A DNA stretch of 64,000 nucleotides from Calliopum simillimum (lineage: Eukaryota; Arthropoda; Insecta; Diptera; Lauxaniidae): the NCBI GenBank assembly GCA_951812925.1, contig OX638370.1:83062004-83126003 (forward strand), written 5' to 3'. Every line of letters starts with the position of its first letter. Positions within the stretch are counted from its first letter, which is position 1. The translations under genes were made by a program, and so were the position numbers. Shown one piece after another: positions 57,648 through 64,000 of this stretch. The notes beneath the pieces are model-generated. The model made no database searches. It was not told the DNA's origin and saw only the letters and a program-made list of their open reading frames with translations.

Positions 57648-59030
57648 CCGCCGGAGGGTGGCAGCCCTGCATGGTAGCGCACGCGCACCAACGACTCATG
57701 ATAAACAAAACATTATACAACTTCAAAAACTCATAACTTGATAACAGTAAAAAATACCACAATTTCGAGGGCCGGAAAGTAATTATAATAAAATTTAACA
57801 TTAAATAAAAATATTTACAAAAAAATAAAAAGGGGGCACCAAGCCCCAAAATGGCTTTAAAAAACGAAAAAAGACTTTTTTCAACCAAAAAAAAATTTTT
57901 TTTTTAGTGTAATTTTTTTTCAAAAGCTAAAAATTTCATTGAAATCGGATACAAAAGCCGAGGAGCTATTGGGTGTACAACTTAAAATCCGGAATTTGAC
58001 GGTGGATATCCGTACTAACAAATATCGTGAAAGCTCGAACTTTATATATATGTCATTTTGAAGGTTCATTTGACTGCTGTCAAAATCAGTCAACAAAACA
58101 ATTTTATCTTGTGTGCATCATTATTATTTTTCACGGTGAATAACTTCGAAAATTGGAGGAAAAGACAGCATTTGCGGGAGGTTCTGTTGGGTCATTTTTT
58201 TGCAAAGAAAACTGCTGCGGAAAGTCATAGTTTGCTTGTAGAAGTTTATGGGGACTATGCTCCAGCTGAATCAAGCTGTCGTGAGTGGTTTCGACGGTTT
58301 AAAAGTGGTGATTTTGATGTCGAAGACAAAGAATGCCCTGGTCAGGACCAGCTAGGTGTGATCCATTATGAGCTGTTGCCAGGTGGCCAAACCATTAATG
58401 CTCAACTCTATCGTCAACAATTGATCCGATTGAAGCAGAAAATCCAGGCAGTGCGGCCAACGTATGCGACCAGACACGAGTCAATCATTTTCCACCACGA
58501 TAACGCTTGGCCACATATTGCTGCCCCAGTCAAAAATTACCTGGAAAACAACGGATGGGAAATCTATACAAATTTTGCACCATCAGACTACCATTCGTTC
58601 CGAACAATGCAGAATGCCCTATCAGGAATACGGTTCACTTAAGTTCAAGATATCGAAAATTGGCTCGATTCATTTTTGGCCGCCAAGCCGGCGCAATTTT
58701 TTTGGGATGGAATTCATAAATTGCCTGAAAGATGGGGAAATGTTGTAGCTTCCAATGGACAATACTTTGAATAAAATATATTGTAACATCTTTCCACAAT
58801 AAAGCATCAAATTTCGCTAAAAAATTCCGGTTTTTAAGTTGTACACCCAATATGAATATTCAAATATGTGAGTATCCAAAGGTTGGATCGAACTTTCTAT
58901 GGCCGCCATCTTGGAAATTTTTTGGAATTTCGGAAAATCATTTTGCCACAGTTATATGTATGCCACATACTACCTTTTCACCAATTTTCATAACAATCAG
59001 AGATGTCAAGTCGAATCTTGGTCGGTAACG
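57648..59030 (-). mobile_element. Single-arm copy of the 43-45 kb foldback, split by a mariner
   Basis: 57648-57968 follows the right arm of the 43.07-44.77 kb element (GGTAGCGCACGCGCACCAAC, ACTCATGATAAAC, AAATACCACAATTTCGAGGG, ending CCGAGGAGCTA). 58851-59030 resumes it (TATGAATATTCAAATATGTG, CATCTTGG, AGAGATGTCAAG). The opposite arm is absent. Confidence 0.8.
57969..58850 (+). mobile_element. Non-autonomous mariner, 882 bp, TA target duplication
   Basis: TIRs start TTGGGTGTACAACTTAAAAT and end with the complement TTTTTAAGTTGTACACCCAA, bordered by TA at 57967-57968 and 58851-58852. The frame (58058-58642) joins the N-terminal HTH part (HLREVLLGHFFAKKTAAESH, SCREWFRRFKSGDFD) directly to the second half of the catalytic domain (DQLGVIHYELLPGGQ, IIFHHDNAWPH, FAPSDYH). 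The middle, including the first catalytic Asp block, is deleted. Between HHD and PSD there are 28 residues instead of the 34 of DD34D mariners, so six codons are also lost. An in-frame TAA at 58640 precedes the otherwise readable end (VQDIENWLDSFLAAKPAQFF to GQYFE, stop 58772). Inactive. Confidence 0.9.
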
Positions 59031-59711
59031 CAAAGTAAAACTCGAATGCGTTTTTTGACACTTAAAGTTTTCAAAATGTAAAAATAAATACGAGGAATAG
59101 TTAGTGGAAGCTCTGAGCAAAAACAAGGCGAACTCGGGCAACAAGGTGTACAACCTCCCAAACAACCAAAATTTTCGTAATGCTGTAGTAGAAGCGTTAT
59201 TTGAGGTAATTTTGCATAAAATCTAGGGATAGTTAGCGCAGCTCGAAATAAAAACTAAGTAAGTTCGGACAAGAAGGCGTGGCAAAATCCTATACAAGCT
59301 ATATTTTCAAAACGTATTCAAGCTCTGGAATAGTTTAATGATTTTAGATAGAAGATTAAGATTTTGCTCAGCCATAAAGCCCATTTCTGGCCACGTAAGA
59401 AAAATTGCCATATTTGGGCTAAAGACCAACCCAAAGACATTCAAAAACTGTCATTTCTTTCAGACAAAAAAGCCATGAGTACATTTATGGTTGACTTATG
59501 GTGTTTTGCTCGGAAGAAATCTGTCTTCAATTCTTTGGACTATTGCCGAATTATTCTCAATGTGTCGTCAATATAAATGTCGAAACACAATGACATTTGA
59601 CGCTATTCAAAATATTATGGCAGATTCATATAATGACATTACTCTTGCTCTTTTTGAAACTCTGTTCTATTTCATCTATTTGGTTTGTCTATTTTCATTT
59701 GTGCGCTTTAA
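59031..59711. other. Spacer with a fragment of the 141-bp-periodic repeat
   Basis: 59095-59330 resembles the block region of the periodic repeat in reverse orientation (CAAGGCGAACTCGG, CCTCCCAAAC, AAGAAGGCGTGGC). The rest is unrecognised. Confidence 0.5.
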
Positions 59712-61455
59712 TTACACTAGTTTACAGCCAAAATTCCCAGCGAATGCCGTTACTCATTTTATATGGAAAATGGGCTGCTGATTCCGAAAATTGAGTTTTT
59801 TTTTTTTTATTTCGTGTCGTTTTCGAGATATCGGTCATTTTCGGTTTTTGGACCAAAAAAAAAAGATAGTTCCATTAAAATACAAATTTCTCAAGAACCA
59901 ATGTTTGTATTTAAACAAATAATATGTCATATTAAAGGTAATTAAATTACCTACAAATAATATCCACATCACTTTTTGGTTGGTTTGTTAGTTTCGATGA
60001 AATAAACTGATTTCTAAAAAAAAATTTTTTTTTTCGAAAAAATTAAGAAAAAATCAAATTCAACTTCAAATTTATACAAGAAGACATAACTTTTTTATAA
60101 TATTTTTTTTTTGTATCATAGACTATATATTTGTGAAGAAAATAAAATATCATTTAAGAAAATCGATGGAAAAATGCAAAAGTTGTATACAATTCATAAG
60201 TTACCAAAATGCGTTTTTCCCTATTTTTCCGTTTTTTTGTGATAAACTGTTCGAAAATTTGAAACTTTTTGTAAAAGAAATTAGAAAATCCAAAAAATTC
60301 TTAAAGAAGGCATTAAAAGGAAATACCCGTGCCTCGCCGTTTTTCCCTAGCACGTCAGATTTTTTTTTAATCGATTTTTGAAGTTTTTTAATCCACTGTA
60401 CATGAAAAAACAGAAATAACGCATTCTTGTGTTAAATCGATGAATTTAGCTATATGATCCTTACATCTGAGGTGTATTATGTGTTGAGTAAACTTATGCA
60501 GGATACTGCGAGGAATATTTTTGTAGAAAATTTTAACCCTTTAAAACCCTCACATGTGGGTCATTTTGACCCCCACATGAAGGTCATTTTGACCTACATG
60601 TGGGGGTTTGAGAGGGTTAAAATTGTCTACAAAAATATTCCGCGTAGTATCCTGCATAAGTTTGCTGAAGACATGATACACCTCAGATGTAAGGATCATA
60701 TAGTTAAATTCATCGATTTAACACAAGAATGCGTTATTTCTGTTTTTTCATGTACAGTGGATTAAAAAACTTCAAAAATCGATTAAAAAAAAATCTGACG
60801 TGCTAGAGAAAAACGGCGAGGCACGGGTATTTCCTTTTAATGCCTTCTTTAAGAATTTTTTGGATTTTCTAATTTCTTTTACAAAAAGTTTCAAATTTTC
60901 GAACAGTTTATTACAAAAAAACGGAAAAATAGGGAAAAACGCATTTTGGTAACTTATCAATGAATTGTATACAACTTTTGCATTTTTCCATCGATTTTCT
61001 TAAATAGTATTTTATTTGCCTAACAAATTTATAGACTATGATATAAAAATACAAAATGATTTTTAAAATTTTTTTTTCTTGTAAAAATCTGCAGTTGATT
61101 TAGACATTTTTGTAATTTTTTCGGAAAAATATACTCTTTTTTTCAGAAATCAATTTATTTCATCGAATCTAACAAACCAGCCAAAAAGTGACGTGAGTAT
61201 CATTTGTAGGTAATTTAATTACCTTTGATATGACATATTATTTGTTTGAATACAAACATTGATTCTTGAGATATTTGTATTTAAGTGGAACTATCTTTTT
61301 TTTTAGTCCAAAATCCGAAAATGACCGATATCTCGAAAACGACACGAAATAAAAAAAAAAAAATTCAATTTTCGGAATCAGCAGCCCATTTTCCATATAA
61401 AATGAGTAACGGCATTCGCTGGGAAAAAAAATTTTAATCATTTGTAAACTAGTGT
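59712..61455. mobile_element. Long palindrome, about 1.74 kb
   Basis: Nearly the entire segment is self-complementary about a centre near 60580: ACACTAGTTTACA with TGTAAACTAGTGT at the ends; CCCAGCGAATGCCGTTACTC with GAGTAACGGCATTCGCTGGG; GGAAATACCCGTGCCTCGCC with GGCGAGGCACGGGTATTTCC; GATCCTTACATCTGAGGTGT with the ACACCTCAGATGTAAGGATC equivalent. There is essentially no spacer: the centre itself is CACATGTGGGTCATTTTGAC / GTCATTTTGACCTACATGTG. Arms differ by small indels only. Open frames on both strands mirror one another and have no homology. Confidence 0.9.
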
Positions 61456-64000
61456 TATCTTAAAGATTCTGGAAAACTTTATTTATAACGCTTTTTCATC
61501 AAGTAAACATTCCGCTGTTAATGCTCTGCTACTTAAATAAGTAGCTAAATACCATAGCATCTTAGCCAACTTCGCGCTATGGACTTATCGCCACTCTTCT
61601 GAATCGCGGCCACTTATTATGTTTGCTTCATTTCGTAGTTTATTAAGAACGTATCTAGTGTTTACCTCAATAAGAGGATTTGAAAATTATTTGGAAACAA
61701 TAAATAAATCTTTCAAGTGCACTTTTCACAAAATTACTTGAAAGTTCTTGGAATTCTTAATTGTTTTTCGAAAAATCTGAAAGTATTTTCATTCGTAATT
61801 GCTAATTACAGGCACACGCTACAAAAAAGCCAAAATGAAGAAAATCTGTAGCACAGTGTTCAGCGTAAAATCTCAATAGGTGTATGCATAATATTGAGCA
61901 TTTGTGTTTGCACGAAGTTGCAAATAAGCGTAAGTATTTTAGGCTTTGGAAAATCAAATTTACAGCTGATTTTGATTTTTCTGAGAAAATCGTATGTGGA
62001 AAGTGAGTGACTTTGTAAATGGCATAAATCATGTCAAATCAAACAAATAGTCAACCATCATCATCTCAGAATTTAATAAAAACTAGAATCGCCCAGTGGT
62101 CAAAATTAGACTACAAATGTATTAAATATTTTGTCACTTTCAGTAATTCTTTTTTGCTATGTGGTACAAAATAGAAAAGCACATTTGTCACCCTTAGTAG
62201 GTACAATGACAAATGTGAAACAAAAAGAAAACAAAAAGACATGAAGCAAGTGTCAGTCAGCTTTTTGTCTTTCTCTTTGTGCTGTATCGTCTTTTCAGCT
62301 CTGTGTGACCGCGTATTTTGTCGTTGTTAATATTGAAAAATTTACATTTAATTTTACCTGGCTTAGTGGCAAAAATAATTTAAGCTTTGTGCACATTTAC
62401 ACTCAAATAACATTCTAATGGTGTATAATTTAAAGTCGTGCTCCTTTTCTAACATAGCAAAAAAGGTAGGACAAATTATTGTCTTGCGTATTAATGTATA
62501 GATTAAGAAGATTGATGACCAATATCAAATTAAGATACTAGCAAAATTTTGGTCTTCCAAAATGTCGTTTTTTGAGATGTATAATTTGAAGCTTTTGGAT
62601 GTGGACCTTTGACCTTGGTAAAGAAATATATGATATAAGATCATTTACACCATATCGTGAATACGGCTAATATTTTTCGCGATTTACTTGTTGTTGTTGT
62701 AGTTTGTTTTTCTTAGTCTGTGTGCAACGGAATTTGAAATATTTTTTAACAGAAAAACAATGTTGCCGTCTCTACTCGAAATGCACTTCATCGTTAAGCC
62801 GGCTTATTGTTGGAACAGCAACAACATGTAGATTATTTGTTAGCAACGTTGGTTTGCCCTCTTGAAAGCATTGTTGCTATCAATAAAAATCAAAACTTTT
62901 TTTTTCATTGTTGTAGCTGTTTTTTTTTGTTGGTTGTTGCTTTCCTACAATATTTTTAATAATTTAATTTATGAAAAATAACAAAATCTTTGTAGGGTGG
63001 TGGAATAATGATGAGTAAATGGGGAACTCAATAATCCCAACGCTTTAGTTGATCTTTAAAAGCGGACTTAAAAGAGCGCATCATGACGTTTCGATGCTTC
63101 CACCTCTTGGATAAGGCTTGGAGAAGTTCAATACACTTCCAGATTATACTTGTGTTCAATAAAATATATTAAAAAACTCCATTAGAGTCGCTTAACTGTC
63201 CGAGAAATGGTGTACCGACAAATCGCTGGGTTGAAATTCAATTTTTCTGAAGTTTCCACTTTTGCTTTTTTGCATAAAACCGACCAGATAGGGAGCTAGT
63301 AGAGCTGCTTTTTGGTTATGTTTCTGTATACTTTGTATACTCTTAATATAAAATATGTAGCTGTCTGTAGTTTTAACCTAGCAATATGTCGGTACACCAT
63401 CTCTGAAGCATAGCTTTAAAGCGCCTTAAACATCTTTTACCCATTGCAACTGTTTATTTGAATCTTTAGCCTTAAACTCCAGCTCTGCGCTACCATCTTC
63501 TATTTCGGACCAATCTCTAAACTATCAATGAGAGCCCTGTTTCATGTTTATATCATTCCTTGTTCATGTAGCGTGATCAGAGTGACAACTACGTTGAACT
63601 TTTTACAGAGAATAAACTTTTTACCCAACTTATTGGAGGATAGAAGACTTGGTGTATAACGGAACTCATCCAGAATTTTAATATGCTCCGTTAGATTGCC
63701 TTCTGTAAGCTGGTGTAGGTGAGGTAGGCTGCTTCCTTTTAAAGCCTAAGGTAAAGAGGAGTGAGTCTCTTAAGCGTTGCCAGACCAACTGAGGAACACA
63801 TTCTTAATGCCCATAATATACTCTGCAGGCTTTTCTGAAGACTAGTGTTGGTCTTGTGGTCGACATTTGACCACTTCAATTTGACTTTATAGGGACTACG
63901 CAACAGTGCACTTGATCAAACCCTTATAAGCATATTTTATTTTTAGAGGCGTGACAATGCTCACTGTTAAACAAAAAAGTTTTAATATCCTTCCTTGGGA
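61456..64000. other. Spacer without recognised genes
   Basis: AT-rich with GTT runs near 62690 and 62930. An opposed pair AATGGTGTACCGACAAAT (about 63205) and ATATGTCGGTACACCATCT (about 63385) may mark a short decayed TIR element of about 200 bp. No exon could be supported. Confidence 0.4.

Noticed and set aside
60133..60960. Mirror-image proteins on both strands around 60.5 kb
   Set aside because: Both are translations of the two arms of the palindrome; identical content on both strands argues against a gene.

Overview
The window is nuclear DNA of a higher fly (Diptera, Cyclorrhapha; a tephritid or muscoid-type genome is my guess). It is AT-rich, has phased short introns of about 65-75 bp with GT/AG borders, and is packed with insect-type transposable elements (mariner, Tc1, non-LTR retrotransposons, a solo LTR, foldback elements). 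Only one host protein-coding gene can be supported with confidence.

That gene lies at about 2.84-9.57 kb on the + strand and is Dystroglycan (Dg), the transmembrane receptor that links extracellular matrix to dystrophin. Nine exons are visible, all in consistent phase, giving 1,010 residues plus a stop. The signal-peptide exon(s) must lie upstream of the window. The ectodomain holds three tandem copies of a cadherin-like (CADG) plus SEA-like module, two Ser/Thr-rich mucin-like stretches, one transmembrane helix, and a cytoplasmic tail ending in PPPYVSP, the dystrophin WW-domain ligand. A long 3' UTR-like tract follows (about 9.57-13.27 kb) and contains a 21-bp minisatellite.

From about 13.3 kb to 64 kb I see no convincing host gene, only repeats and anonymous AT-rich spacer. 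In order: an R1/LOA-like retrotransposon tail (14.0-15.3), a TIR element (15.4-16.2), a palindromic MITE (17.0), an internally deleted mariner (17.76-18.48), a repeat family with about 141-bp internal periodicity (21.3-22.1; reverse copy 55.2-56.1), a foldback (22.55-23.92), two nested non-LTR elements on the - strand (26.9-29.93), a composite foldback with tRNA-like cores and a Tc1 fragment (31.7-34.9), a solo LTR (35.03-36.06), a foldback (37.93-38.77), a TA-flanked DNA transposon (39.2-40.9), a foldback within a foldback (43.07-44.77), a minisatellite (46.5-47.3), a tRNA-carrying MITE (47.4-48.0), more inverted elements (50.7-54.1), a second deleted mariner of the same family (56.7-57.4), a different mariner sitting inside a half foldback (57.97-58.85), and a 1.74-kb palindrome (59.7-61.45).

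I found no new enzymatic or defence system. The most unusual signals are the triplicated Dg module with frame-preserving duplicated exon cassettes, and the density and nesting of long inverted repeats. Identity percentages were not computed; all boundaries come from reading the sequence and outer repeat limits are approximate.
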